Positions 33,880 to 45,390 of a stretch of 64,000 nt of DNA are shown here, piece by piece. Both the position numbers and the translations under genes were made by a program. How positions within the stretch are numbered: the first letter of the stretch is position 1; each line of letters opens with the position of its first letter. The notes beneath the pieces are model-generated. The model saw only the letters and a program-made list of their open reading frames with translations, was not told the DNA's origin and searched no databases. Origin of the DNA: Protea cynaroides. Lineage: Eukaryota > Streptophyta > Magnoliopsida > Proteales > Proteaceae. The stretch is from assembly GCA_028583415.1 (NCBI GenBank), contig CM053267.1, forward strand, positions 29,932,902 to 29,996,901, written 5' to 3'.

Positions 33880-36722
33880 TGTGAGGACTAGGGAAATCAT
33901 TGAAAATGAAAATTATCCTCAAAATTTTCATTTAATTAAGATGTTCAAATTTTCTATACTTAATCACACAAAAAAAAGATCGAAGGGCTTTCACTTTAAG
34001 ATCTCATCCACTTACACTAGTAGAGGGTAAGAAACTGGAGTCGCCACCTCGATAAGGTCTAGGACCTATAAATGTTGTCCCTCTTTAGAAGAACTCTAAT
34101 GATTCACGCAATGGAATGACTATCTCGTCTCACCAAAGGCGGGTAAGAGCCAATTTATGAGTTGGGAAGGTGTTAGACACCTAACTCGCCCGGTCATTGG
34201 CCAGTCACTCTAAATCCTATCATTTCTTATAGTTTTTGTATACTTTGGGACTATCCATATAGACTATAATATGCACAAAGTGATCCTAATAAGCTTCTAA
34301 TTCACCCTATACTAATTGCATTACACTAAGGGATACACCTTTTTATAAGTAACAATATGTGTACAAAAATGAAATATACAAATGAAGAGAAAAGATTGAC
34401 TAATTACACAAGGAATGACATACATAAGAATAAATAGAAAATGAATGAATATACAAATAGAAATGAATGAAATGAACAAAAAAAAAAAATGATAGAATAA
34501 TAAAAATAATAACAAATGTATGACCGAGGTTTAGGAAACATCCCAGACAGCCTACGGATCCCTATGTGATGGGAATCAGGCCAAAAGTAGTTCAGGCAGG
34601 TATGTACGTACCATGTGTGTGCAAGAAGATGGACGCTCTCAAAATATTGGAATGCATCCCAAGCGATGGATGCTCCCATAATCATGAAACACATCCGATG
34701 GTGAGAGATGTCCCCACAACAGTGGGACCCATCTTAGTGTAGAGGTATTCTCTTCCACAGGGAAATCCCCTCACTGAGGTAATCCCATAATACATGAAAC
34801 TTACCTCAATTTGATCGAGTGTGGAGCAAACAAACTCCCCTGCAGCCTACGTATCTGTCGAGACCTTTGTCTCTCGAGAATCAGGTCAAGCGTAGTTCCC
34901 ATGGCGACGAGCCATGGACACGCGTGGTCAACACTCAGGAAAGGCCAAACGCCTCAGCTCCCTACACACAGGGTTTACTAAACTTCACTCACATCCCATT
35001 TTTGGGGTATCCAGGTGGCCCACCCATAGGGCCACAAACTGAAACATACATTTACCCATCGTTCATTTTATTAATAAATTTTACACAATGATTATCCCCA
35101 TAGCGCTCAAGGATTCAATCCTAGGGCATGTGCAGGCCTCAACCTAAGTGGGCCCACATTGGTCGGTACAAAATCCCAGATCCCATGAGAGGTTGGACTC
35201 ATTGGAGTCCCCTAAACATCATATTGTGGGAATAGTGGATCCTAACATACATATATTACAATGAAACATTAGAATGGGATACATCTTTAGGGGTTGGGGA
35301 TTTTATGACGAACTTAAACAAAACATGCAAATTGAAATAGAAGTCGCCTATTATAAACTAACCAAATCCAATGACAAAAAAAAAAAGAAGCTAGTTTTAA
35401 TCATGGAAACTTCAAGTGGACAAAACATGACAAGCATATATAAAAGAAATAGGTTTAAATCCACACTCCTTAAAACACATTATCATGCCTCAAAATAAAC
35501 AAAACGCCCATTAGCCAAAGTAGCCAAAACTGGGACTTGCATCATGGTCCTTACAATATTCAGACATGAGTGCTACTATTTGCTTTGACTTGGGGGGGAA
35601 ATCCTAGGCCTGGGTGAGTCACATATACAAGGATTCCAGGGAACCATAAAAGTGGAATGATGAGGATAAAACAGAGACATCGAAAATTTTACAATCATCA
35701 AGGAACCCACGTAGAAACAGAAGTAACTCAAACCAAATAATGGAGTTGGCAGCAATTGAGAAAAACACAAAAATAACTGGGCTAAGCCATGGCGATCACA
35801 TAACCATCAGGACGAACACGACATAAAAAAAGAATAAAGAAAAAAAGTTGGTTGCAATGCATATCTGATCCCAATGGTTTGAGGAAAGCAAATCCCGTCA
35901 GTGGGAATGGAAATCACGATCTGACCAGTTTGCACCTCTCTTCTTCCTTCTGGCCAACGATGGACCCAGCTAATTTCTCCCTTCTCCCCGCATCCAAGCT
36001 CCTTCTTCCTATTCTCTTCCTCTTTCTACCTTCCAACCTCTATTGAACTCAAAGAGGGAACTCCCCTCTTTCTCCCATTTTCTTCTCCTTCTCTCTTAAA
36101 AAAAACCCCAAAGAGAGAACCATCTCTCTATCTCCTCCTCTGCATGAAAGAAACCCCCAAAACCTTTAGAAGAGAACCTCATGGTTTTCTCTCTCCAACC
36201 TACAAGAAAAGGACCTCCTTAGCTCTTATAGCCGCCGAACCCTCTAAAGGTATTTAAAAGATTTTTTTTTTCCTTTTTAAGTTTTCCGAAACTTGTTTTT
36301 TCTCAAGTATGACCCCTTAAATGCATTCTCTTTCATAGTCCCATCAAGTCCCTTTTTAAAAAACCATAAAACCACTTCAGAGATATGTTGAAACCCCCAC
36401 GGTAAAACCCACATTTTTTTTTCTTTTGTTTGTTTGTTTTTTTTTTCTTTCCTCTCCTCTCTTGGACATATCCTACTGTCCCATCACGAGTGATAATTTC
36501 ATTTTTTTTCTTTTTCTTTGATCATCATACATTTTTTTTAAAATAATATAATGTCACTTGAACAACTAAAAGAATATATGGTTCGAAGATTATCTCTTGA
36601 TCACTTATATGAAACCCAACTAACAAAACCATTTCTATTCTTTCATCATTAAGTAAGGAAAAACTAAAATAAAACAAAACAAAAATTTATTGAGAGGCAA
36701 TGACAAAAATGGGGTGATGACA
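33880..36722 (-). mobile_element. Solo LTR (Ogre/Tat-like), TSD CAATC
   Basis: The plus-strand sequence starts TGTGAGGAC and ends GGGTGATGACA, with caatc directly on both sides (33,875-33,879 and 36,723-36,727). Read on the minus strand it begins TGTCATCACCCCATTTTTG, like the surrounding LTR. It contains the conserved Ogre/Tat words 'gagtcgccacc', 'gggaaggtgttagacacc' and two 'cctacgta/ggatc...gtagttc' blocks (34,550-34,590 and 34,850-34,890). The 'gagtcgccacc' word (34,041-34,056) resembles the complement of the Arg-tRNA primer site used by Ogre, which would normally lie outside an LTR. A caveat is that caatc is also part of the flanking tandem unit. There is no coding region. Confidence 0.7.
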
Positions 36723-36835
36723 CAATCGCATTAAAATTCTCATCACTTGGTCGGACCAATCACATTAAAATTCCCATTACATGGTCGGACTAATCACATA
36801 AAATTCTCAATCATATGGTCCGACCAATCTTCATC
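36723..36835. repeat. Continuation of the split ~34-bp tandem array
   Basis: Three to four units of the type cattaaaattcycatyac..tggtcggaccaatca, the direct continuation of the array interrupted at 33,879. Confidence 0.75.
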
Positions 36836-38408
36836 ACATAAAATTTCCATGATCATAAATGGTTCTCAATGAGCATTAGATAGACATGATTAGTAGCCAA
36901 TATTAAAACACATCAAACATGCAAAATCAATGGGCTATATTTGATGAATCATGTAATGATATTAGACAATATAACAAAAATTTACAATGTAAAAAAGATA
37001 AAATAATTTAATAATGTATATGCAAAAAAAACCATACAACAATGAGGCATACATAATTACGAACAATATGTGTATGAAAAATCAAAAGTTGAAACAATAA
37101 ACAAATAAGCATGGAGGTCACTGTAAATTGAAAAGGGAGGAAACCTTACCTGGTAATGTTTCCGGTGGTGGTAAAGACTATGAACAGTGGGTGCAGGCCA
37201 TCTAACGATCGCGGCGACGGCGATGCAGGTGATCGCAGGAGTGGCCAACGATAATTGCGGATGATGTCGGAGGTGGTGGAAGATGGTAGCAAAAGATTTG
37301 CAGGTCAAGTGGTTGCAGCTTAAGTTTGTGTGTGGTTCGGTTGAGGTCTAGGTAGCAGATCAGTGGTGGGTAGTTCGATGAATGATCGATGGTGGCTGGG
37401 TCGAAGGTGGTTGTGCAGATTGGTCTGGGTTGAGGGTTTGTTGTGCAGAGAGGTGTAGTAGCAGATTTTTTCTCTGTTGCAGGCGGTTCGGTTCAGGTGG
37501 GTGGTTGAGTAGGAGGTTGGAAGTGATCGGGTAGTAGATGGTGGTGGTTGTTATCGCAAGCCAAAACCCAAAACTCCCTTTGATTTTTTTTTTTTGGTTC
37601 AGCTCTCCTACCTTGGTTTTGGAAATCCCCCACCCTTCTCTTCCCTTTCTCCCTTTTATCTCTCCAGTTCTTCACTCTCTCCCATTTCAGATTGGTTTAG
37701 GGAGCTAGGCGTCAGGAGTTGGTGGTGCTGCACGGCTGGGTGGTATGGGCTGTTCGGCTGGGCAACTTGAGATGTCGATGGAAAAAGTTAGTGAATGGCT
37801 GCATGATATTCGTTTGATAAGTGGCGTGAGGGAGCAGGTTTTGAAGTGTTTAATGAAAGGATGGGTAGGTGGCGGTGGACTGCTCGTTGGAGAGGTGTTG
37901 GTTGCAAGGTGGCAGTACATGGAGTGGTTAGCAGGGTGATGTGTCAAGTGGAGCAAAGCTGATGAGCAGTGATGTGCAGGATATGGGTCAGTGTAGTGCT
38001 TGCAGGTAGGTGGACTACTGGCTTACCGTGGGCGGAAGGAGCATGGCTGGGCAGATAAGTAGGAAGGTATTAATGGTGATGGGCAAGTGGAGGTGGCTGA
38101 TAAGGTGGAGTGTGATGTGGGGCGCTGAAGCTGTGTATGTGGGTAAGATGGAGACGGCTGGAGTGTAGCTCGATGTGGGGTTGGGCTGTGTGAGGAGAGA
38201 TGGCAACATGGTGGTGTAGGTTGGTTAGGTATGGGGTGTTGCATGGTAACATCACCCACACCTCTCACTCTCTCTCTTTCTCACTCCCCGTGTCCTTCTA
38301 TTTTCTCTCCTCGCTTGATCCTCTCTCTCCTCTCTTCGTCTTATCCTTTCTCTCTCTTCTCGTGTTACTCTCTTCTTGTCGCGTTGGATTCCACTCTCTT
38401 GCTTCTTC

Positions 38409-38535
38409 CTTATATATACATTATATATATAATAATATAATATATATAAATATATATAATAGAACATATATAAATATATATATTATATATATATATATAT
38501 ATATATTAAATATATATGACAAATACATAAAGTGT
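38409..38535. repeat. (TA)n-rich microsatellite
   Basis: A long imperfect run of TA/ATATAT units inside the Ogre-like LTR, next to a CT-rich (minus: GA-rich) tract that looks like the LTR's transcription-start/leader region on the minus strand. Confidence 0.85.
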
Positions 38536-39490
38536 ATGCACATGGGCCGACCCGACTCGGTCTAGACCGGTCTGGGCTGGGTCAGGCTAGACTGGTTGAG
38601 TTTAACTGGGTTGGGCTAAATTGGGTTTGAGCTGACTTGGGTTGAACCGAGTTGGGTTGAGTTGGGTTTGACCGGCTCCTCTCCCTCTTTTATGGGCCAT
38701 TTCAGTACGCATTTGCATGGAATTCTTCGGTGATTTTTCTCTTGAATTTTTCACGTCCACTTTGAAGAATATCCAAAATGAAGAACACTGGCGCTTGAAT
38801 CACTCAATTCGGACGTCGGATAATAAAATTATAAAGGATCGAAGTTTAGGCGGGCATATCGGCTTGCAGCTCTGCATGGGATCCTTCGGAGCTCGTTGTC
38901 CCAGATTTTCCAAGTTCACTTTGAAGAGGACGGACAATGGAGCACTTGGTGCTTGAATCGCTTGATTTGGACGTCGGATGGTCAAGATATGGTCGAATGA
39001 AGTCCGATCGATTCAAATCATGATAATTCACCCAATAAATCCTTAATTTATGATAATTTATAGAAAAAGCCCTTGGATTTAATAAGCCATTTTCAATCCG
39101 ACTAAAATCGCGATATCTTCTTTGTTTGACATCGAAATTAAACATTTCTGGTCTCATTTCAAAGATAATTTTGTAACCTACACATCTACGCATATTATAG
39201 CCCATGACTTTGCTATGGGGCCCGCCAAAATCAGCCTCGAAGTTTTCGCTTACCGTCCAAACCTTGAATTGACCCACAACTTTTCCAAATATGATCACCA
39301 AGACTCTCATACACTGGGGGCACTTTGGCTCAGCTCAGAACACATGGAAATTGATTAAATATTGGTTTGAGGGAGTTTCACCCGCGTCCCCTGTCCTTTT
39401 TTCCAAATTTTCATTTACCTCCCCTCTCTTGACACACACCAGTATGGCTGTCTTAGTAGGGGAAAACAAAAATGGGGTGCTTACAACAAT

Positions 39491-40509
39491 GAATAAAATA
39501 AGATGACATGTGATATGCATAGATAACAGACAACAGTCATATATACAACATTTTACTGTTTAATATTAATTAGGGTTTGGGGTCTTGTCCCTTACCTGAA
39601 GTGTGATAGCAAGTCTTCTCTACGTCACAAAGTTCACTTTCATCGTCTACAAGTCCTACATGATAATATTTATTGATTAGAATTAGGTTTACAGGGTTTA
39701 AGTTGGTCGGAACCAAGTCTAGACTCAAACCTGTACAAAACACCCATACCAGTTGGACATCATGGTGCAAAATGTCAAACCGGTACTCAGATCAGTATGT
39801 CCAACCGGACAACTCTGACAAGCTTCTCGAATGGTACCTGTGGCAGTACCAGTTGGACTTATGTGCCACCGGTACTCCAACCGGACAAGGTCCGTGAGTC
39901 CAACTTCTAATTCTCCTTTCAGTCGATCCTTGACTAGGCTTTTACTAGGGTTTCCCTAACCATTCCAAGATTAAACAAAGTATTATGACTGGTTTTATCC
40001 CCCATTCAAAGCCTTACGTTCTTATAATGTAGATCTAGAATTCTCTACTTACAAATCTAGGGTTTCTCAGCAAAACAAGAGTTTTGGATCAATACCTAGC
40101 CTTTCATAGTATTGATCTCAACCCAACGCCATGCTAAAGGCAACTACAGGTATGAAGCACTTACCGTTAGTTCAAGGAAGATGACGCTCTTTTTCCCAAT
40201 GGATTTCTCCCCTGCAGACCTTCCTCGAGCTCTTTTCTCCTCTTCAGATCTCCATTTCGGTCTCTAGGGTTTGTGAGAGTCAGAAGAGGTCTAACTAGGA
40301 GTAAGGATGAATATATAGAGAGGGATATCCTTTTTGGAGTCTTTCTCACATATGGAAGGTCATCAATAACCAAATTTGGAAGGTGGGACCCACTGGAGTC
40401 CATTTCCAAATCTAAATAGTCTGTCCGCATGGACATACCGGTCGGAATGTTCATCAGACTGGTATGTTAGACCGGTATGTCACTGCTTGGACTGTTCATG
40501 AGACCGGTA
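39491..40509 (-). mobile_element. Tekay/Del-type LTR, left piece (split by insertions)
   Basis: This is the inner part of a minus-strand LTR whose beginning lies at 55,088-54,673. The two pieces were separated when the complete element 40,510-54,667 inserted with TSD CGGTA. Landmarks on the minus strand are a TATA-like ctctatatattc at about 40,320, an 'aaaccctagagac' leader, 'ctaggtattgatc', and 'aggtaaggg...aaaccctaattaatattaaacagtaa', which matches the LTRs of the inserted element. It breaks off at 39,490, where the Ogre-like block begins. Confidence 0.72.
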
Positions 40510-41758
40510 TGTAAGACCCGCACTCCATGAACCCGATTTAAACCTTGTTTAATGTCGTAACAGGCCTTTCAATCATCACCGGACCAGATGGGACGAGCGA
40601 ATGACAATCAGGTATGAAATCGGACCAATCAGACCAATTCAGGTATGAAAAGTTGGATACCGGTCGATGGTACCGGTCTATGGTACCAGTCGATGGTCGA
40701 CCGGTATGGCCTACGCATACTTAGATCCGAAAAAGGATCTCTGTGGGTCCCACTTTCTAAATTTCAAACCGAAGGACTTTCCTAATGTTAGGAGGCTTCC
40801 TAAACCTAATCCTAGCCTATATAAGGACCCTTAAACCTTCTAAAACCTCTTTCATTAATCCTCACAAACCCTAGAGAGGAGAAGAAGATTGAAGAAGGAG
40901 AAAAAGCTAGGAAGGAGAGGGAAGAGCCGTCATTGCCGTTCGACGAAGAACACATTACCGAGTCACCGATAAATGCTTAAACCTTCCTTTACATTAAGTA
41001 TTCTAGGATGGTTAGTTATAATTGGATCAATACCATGCGAAGCAAGTATTGATCTAAACCCTGTTTTTGCCGACAAACCCTAAATTAGTGGTAAACCCTA
41101 GATTCAAGTTCTAGGTTGAAAATCATCGAGGTTAGGACTTGAATGAAGTTGGAAACAACTCTAATCCAGTATTCAGACCTAGAATGTGTAGGAGAAACCC
41201 TAGGATCAATAGAGGGTGACCGACGGAAGGCGAGAACCAAGCGTATGGTCTTCTGGAGACATACCGGTCGACCATACCAGTCGCACTCTATGCGACCGGT
41301 ACTGCGATCGGTACCTCCCGGGGACTGGTCTGTGGGGATCGATCGACCATACCGGTCGCAGGTTTTCCCCACAGTGCTGCGATCGGTACCTGTGACCGGT
41401 CTTCTCTGTGAAGAGTGTTTTTGACCCAGTTGATTTTTCGATCAATGTAACCTAAGGAAAAACTATTCTAATTAAACCTAACATTGTGTAGGACCTTTTG
41501 ATAGCACGTTTGGACCTTGTGACGCGAAGCGAACTATCAATCAAGCGTCAGGTAAGGGAATCGGACCTAAACCCTAATAATTAAATAAACAGTAAATCGT
41601 TGCTAATAACCATGATTCTATGGTATGATATTTGTGCATACTCGCATGTCATCTTTTACTTTCAGTTATTATTATTGTTCATGCATACTCGCTATGCTAG
41701 GATGTGACTGTTAGGCATGTGATTGTTTTCGTTGGTATGTGGAATGGAAAGGACTGGA

Positions 41759-44060
41759 TGTAAGACCCGTATCGAACTAACCGGTCTTACCACCTTGTAC
41801 CAGGTCTACCTATCATGGTCGAGCCAAATGGACCATGTGTGTAAAGGAAATAGTGAAATCAGGTATTAAACTGACCCAAAAACAGTAAAATAGAGGGCAG
41901 GGTCGCATACCCAGATAGGCAGGGTCGACCCCCCTCATTAAGAAGTCAGACCCCTGATATTTTAACTGGGGGTCGGACAATTTAGAACTGAGGGTCGACG
42001 GGATCTCCGACCCCCTCATCGACCCCCTCTCTGCCGATAAAAACCGTAAATAGGAAACTTTTCAAATTTCAATGGGATTCTTTCCTAATCTCAATGGGAC
42101 TTATTTTGGGAGATTCTACTCTATAAATAGGACGTCCCTAAGCCTCTTTCACTCCTTTTGAAACCCTAATTGAAAGTGAGAGAAAGAGAAGAGAAGGAGA
42201 AGAGAAGGAAAGTTGGAGAAAAAGACTAAAGGGAAGAATTCAGAGAAACCTCTGACTCTCAACAAAACCTAAGGTATGGGTATGTTTCCATTAATGACTT
42301 AAGACCTTAGAATAGTTTATGAAGAGGGTATGGTTTAGGAGAAAACCAAATCATCAATCCATGGGAGGATTTCAATGAAATCCATGGAGAAATCATGGTA
42401 GGCAAAGTAAGGAAGAAACCTAGAGTTTTAAGCCATAGAACAAGCATAGAATGGATTGTGGAAGTAAGCCATATGACCCAAACATGAAAGAATGGACTTT
42501 AGGAATGAAATTCTCGACTCAAACCACGGGGGGTCGCGTGGGGTCAATTGGGAATCGATCCTGCCAGACCACAGGATCGACCCCCAGCATTCGGGAAGCC
42601 CAGGGATGGGGTGGTCGCACCCAGGGTCGATGGACCATCCGACCGTGGCATTGACCCTACCCTGGGGGTCGCAGTAAACTGCTACCCTACCTGCGACCCA
42701 CCATGTGACCCTCGCTTAACAGCAAACCTAAAATTGTCGGAATGACTTTTAACTAAAATCTATCGACTTGTTAGGTTTTTCTATTGATATAAAAGTGATT
42801 CTTGAAGCTTGAAAGAGTATCTACATTCAAGCAAAGGTGAGGGAACAAGACCTAAACTAATTGGCTAATAATAAACTATTTTTATTCTTGAGTCCAATGC
42901 CATGACTGGTTCTATGCTTGTATGCTTGTAATGTGCATTCAACATGTCATCCAATATTTCTATTATTACTGTTCATGCATATTTACTTCGTTGTTTATAA
43001 TATGATGATGATGATGATGATAGGAATAGGCATGTGAATGTTTGTGTTAGGTTAGTGTACTTGATGCGGATAGGGGATGGTATCAATCGGTACTTCAATG
43101 CCGTTTTCATTGGGTATATTGTGATATAGCTCTATATAAGTCTTGTCCACTGACATCGTTGTATCGTCATTACCTTAGCAGAACTATTACGTCGTAGGGC
43201 ATCAGGGGAGGTGGTCTTGGACCGTGTAGTCTTCGACTCTGCTGGGGGGCCTTAGCTCTATCTCTATGGATGTATTGATGGATGTTGGGGTGAGGCCTTG
43301 GATACACTGATTGACATTAGGATTGGTTAGTTGCGAGCCCAGTTTGCAAGCCCTCGCCAGCAGGGGCTTACGTGTTGGTATGAGGCAACCGGTACTACCA
43401 TGCTGTTTTCATGGGGATATATTGTGTCATATTGGGTGCATGTGGGGTCGACAGTGCCATTTTCATTGGACGGTTTCACACACTCGTGTATAGAGGTGAA
43501 GCAGCCACCGAACCTTTTTATAGCACATTCCAAACTTATATACCAGACCACAGATATGAATTGAATACATGCATATGTTTGTTGTATTGTTTTGTTTGCT
43601 CACTGAGCCGTGATGTGTGCTCACCCTTTCGACGTCGAATATTTTTAGTTGATGATGCAGATACCACTGTGGAAGATTATATGAATGCTTCTGTGTACGG
43701 GCACGTTGCTGCGATGGAGGCTGAAGACATAGTGGAGACGCATGACTCCTCATGCGAGTGCAACTCATGCATTTTCGATTAGATTTTATTTGAACTATTA
43801 AGAAAATATAATTTGATATTTTATTTACTTATGTCTCGGTTGATATAACATAATTTGATATTTTGTTTATGATTATCACAGTTAGAATCCTCAGTTCATT
43901 TAATATTAAGACTTTCGCTATTGTGTATTATTCTGATTATGGTTGTGGAGGTGTATGGTTTAGTTTACAAGGACACAGCCTATTAGAGATCCTGGTTGAA
44001 CCGTTGGTTTATTAGCGGTTCATCACACCATTCTGAATAGTGTGGAATTGGGGTGTGACA
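41759..44060 (+). mobile_element. Nested solo LTR, TSD CTGGA
   Basis: This 2,302-bp LTR starts TGTAAGACCCG and ends GGTGTGACA, with ctgga on both sides (41,754-41,758 and 44,061-44,065). The 3' LTR of the host element carries the uninterrupted site (a single ctgga at about 53,704-53,710), which proves the insertion. It is related to but distinct from the host LTR. It has a TATA-like ctctataaatagg at about 42,119, a purine-rich leader, ggtcgaccccc-type words in place of many ACCGGT words, and its own copy of the micro-ORF (43,648-43,782). No internal region remains. Confidence 0.93.
43648..43782 (+). other. Conserved LTR micro-ORF, copy in the nested solo LTR
   Basis: Following atttttag (a plausible 3' splice site) an open frame runs 45 codons to TAG. 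It reads DDADTTVEDYMNASVYGHVA, then a middle part, then HDSSCECNSCIFD. Length and phase are identical to the copies at 44,592-44,726 and 54,246-54,380, although many bases differ. The C-terminal Cys-Glu-Cys-x-x-Cys pattern and the VEDY..A.VYG block are shared. I do not recognise the peptide; whether it is translated, perhaps from a spliced LTR transcript, is unknown. Confidence 0.5.
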
Positions 44061-44591
44061 CTGGAGGTCTAGGATCATTCCTCACACTAAAACCTTTCGT
44101 ATCGTTCTGTCTTAGCATGCTTGGTGCGGGTAGGGTATCAGGGGGAGGAAGTGGCACTGTGGTCTCCGGCCTGGCCACTAGACTCTAGCTCTATCTCTAT
44201 GCCGTAGGGAGCTGTGTTGGGACAGGGCCTACTGTGATGATATATAGGATTGGTTAGTTGCGAGCCCATTTTGCAAGCCCTCACCAATAGGGGCTTACGT
44301 GTTGGTATGGGTAGACTATCAGGGGAGGTGTTGGCGGTGTTTGTTCGGACGCATTAGCTCTATCTCTATTCCATGGTGGGTACATGTGGGACGACAGTGG
44401 TGTTTGATCCATTGGGCGGCTTCACACACTCGTGTATAGAGGTGTGGTGGCCGCCAATCCTTTCTATAGCACATTGCAAACTTAAAACCAGACCATGATG
44501 TGAATGTTACTCATGCATATGTTTGTTGCATTGTCTGATTGTCTTACTGAGTTAAGTTGTGAGCTCACCCTTGGATGTATACATGTTTTTA

Positions 44592-44726
44592 GATGTTGAT
44601 GCAGGTTATACTATGAAAGATTACGTGGACGCTCTAGCGTATGGAGGCGTGGCTGCTTTGGACATGCAAGCAGGAGAGGACGAGCATGACGCTTCATGCG
44701 AGTGCCCTTTCTGCGTGTATCTCTAG
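44592..44726 (+). other. Conserved LTR micro-ORF, copy in the 5' LTR
   Basis: It follows tgtttttag and runs 45 codons to TAG. The frame reads DVDAGYTMKDYVDALAYGGV, then AALDMQAGEDEHDASCECPF and CVYL. It is the same length and phase as the related copy in the nested LTR (43,648-43,782). Confidence 0.5.
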
Positions 44727-45016
44727 GGTGTTTATTTAGATTATTTTATTTATTTTCAGTTGGATTTATAAAGTGATGTAAGGATATTAATTACGTTTTG
44801 GTGTGGAGAATAACTTGATATTTTATTTATTTATCAATAGATCACTTAGTTCATTTTATTTAAAGACTTTCGTTGTATTTTATTATATTCTGATTATGGT
44901 AATGTGCAATGGTTTGTATGAGTAGACACGGTCTTATTGAGATCCTGGTGTGAACCGTTGGTTCAGTGACGGTTCACTCACACTTCTGGTTCAGTCAGAA
45001 TTGGGGTGTGACAACT

Positions 45017-45028
45017 TGGTATCAGAAC
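45017..45028 (+). other. Primer-binding site (Met-tRNA type)
   Basis: TGGTATCAGAAC lies three bases after the 5' LTR end. It matches the complement of the initiator-Met tRNA 3' end used by most plant LTR elements (TGGTATCAGAGC), with one change. Confidence 0.85.
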
Positions 45029-45390
45029 TCTTAGGCTCTGTCCAACAGACCATATTGCACTTAACTAAGTCGATGAACTGAGATACGAAGAATTTAAAAG
45101 TTTTAATAAGAACACACCCTAAGCACTTGTTTGATGCCTAAGACTAAATATGACAGAGCATAATGTACTATACTAAATATGGAATTAATAACAGATATGC
45201 TCTAGAAAGGAAACCAGCGTAACAAGTAGAATGATCATAAATTTTCATAACAAATAAAAAGAAAAATAATATAATCATAAATCATCCAAAGAGTGATAAG
45301 TAATGGAGCTACAGGGTACAATCCATAAGCCGGACAGTTATCCTGTTATATATAAACCATGCTGTGAAAGAAAGGAAAATAAGAGGTCTA

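Larger units (their letters stand above)
32052..39485 (-). mobile_element. Large Ogre/Tat-like LTR block (split by a solo LTR)
   Basis: Read on the minus strand it begins TGTAAGCACCCCATTTTTG at 39,485, a start style typical of Ogre/Tat LTRs, and contains no coding region. It holds (TA)n at 38,409-38,535 and, beside it, a purine-rich leader-like stretch. It also holds two tandem-repeat zones, the 'gactacctacgtaac ... aggatccgcgtagttcg' block common in Tat/Ogre LTRs (about 32,550-32,600), and the minisatellite at its other end. The 5-mer acaat occurs at 32,047-32,051 and 39,486-39,490, consistent with a target duplication. The left end then begins ATGTCC rather than the canonical TG. Without the inserted solo LTR (33,880-36,722) the block is about 4.6 kb. 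The left border is therefore inferred, not certain. Confidence 0.5.
40510..45013 (+). mobile_element. 5' LTR of the Tekay/Del chromovirus (with nested solo LTR)
   Basis: It starts TGTAAGACCCGCAC and ends GGTGTGACA, immediately followed by a primer-binding site. Without the inserted solo LTR (41,759-44,060 plus one 5-bp duplication) it is 2,197 bp, against 2,190 bp for the 3' LTR. It contains ACCGGT-rich upstream words, a TATA-like cctatataagg at about 40,817, a purine-rich leader and the conserved micro-ORF (44,592-44,726). Target duplication cggta lies at 40,505-40,509. Confidence 0.92.

Noticed and set aside
34041..34056. Primer-binding site of an Ogre element with a full internal region to the left
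   Set aside because: The word fits the Arg-tRNA site complement, but only 160 bp follow before a TG...CA/TSD boundary and no coding region is present. I kept the solo-LTR reading and noted the oddity.
37745..38565. Several 60-120-codon frames in the Ogre-like LTR
   Set aside because: Low-complexity composition on both strands, no domains, overlapping frames and position inside an LTR.
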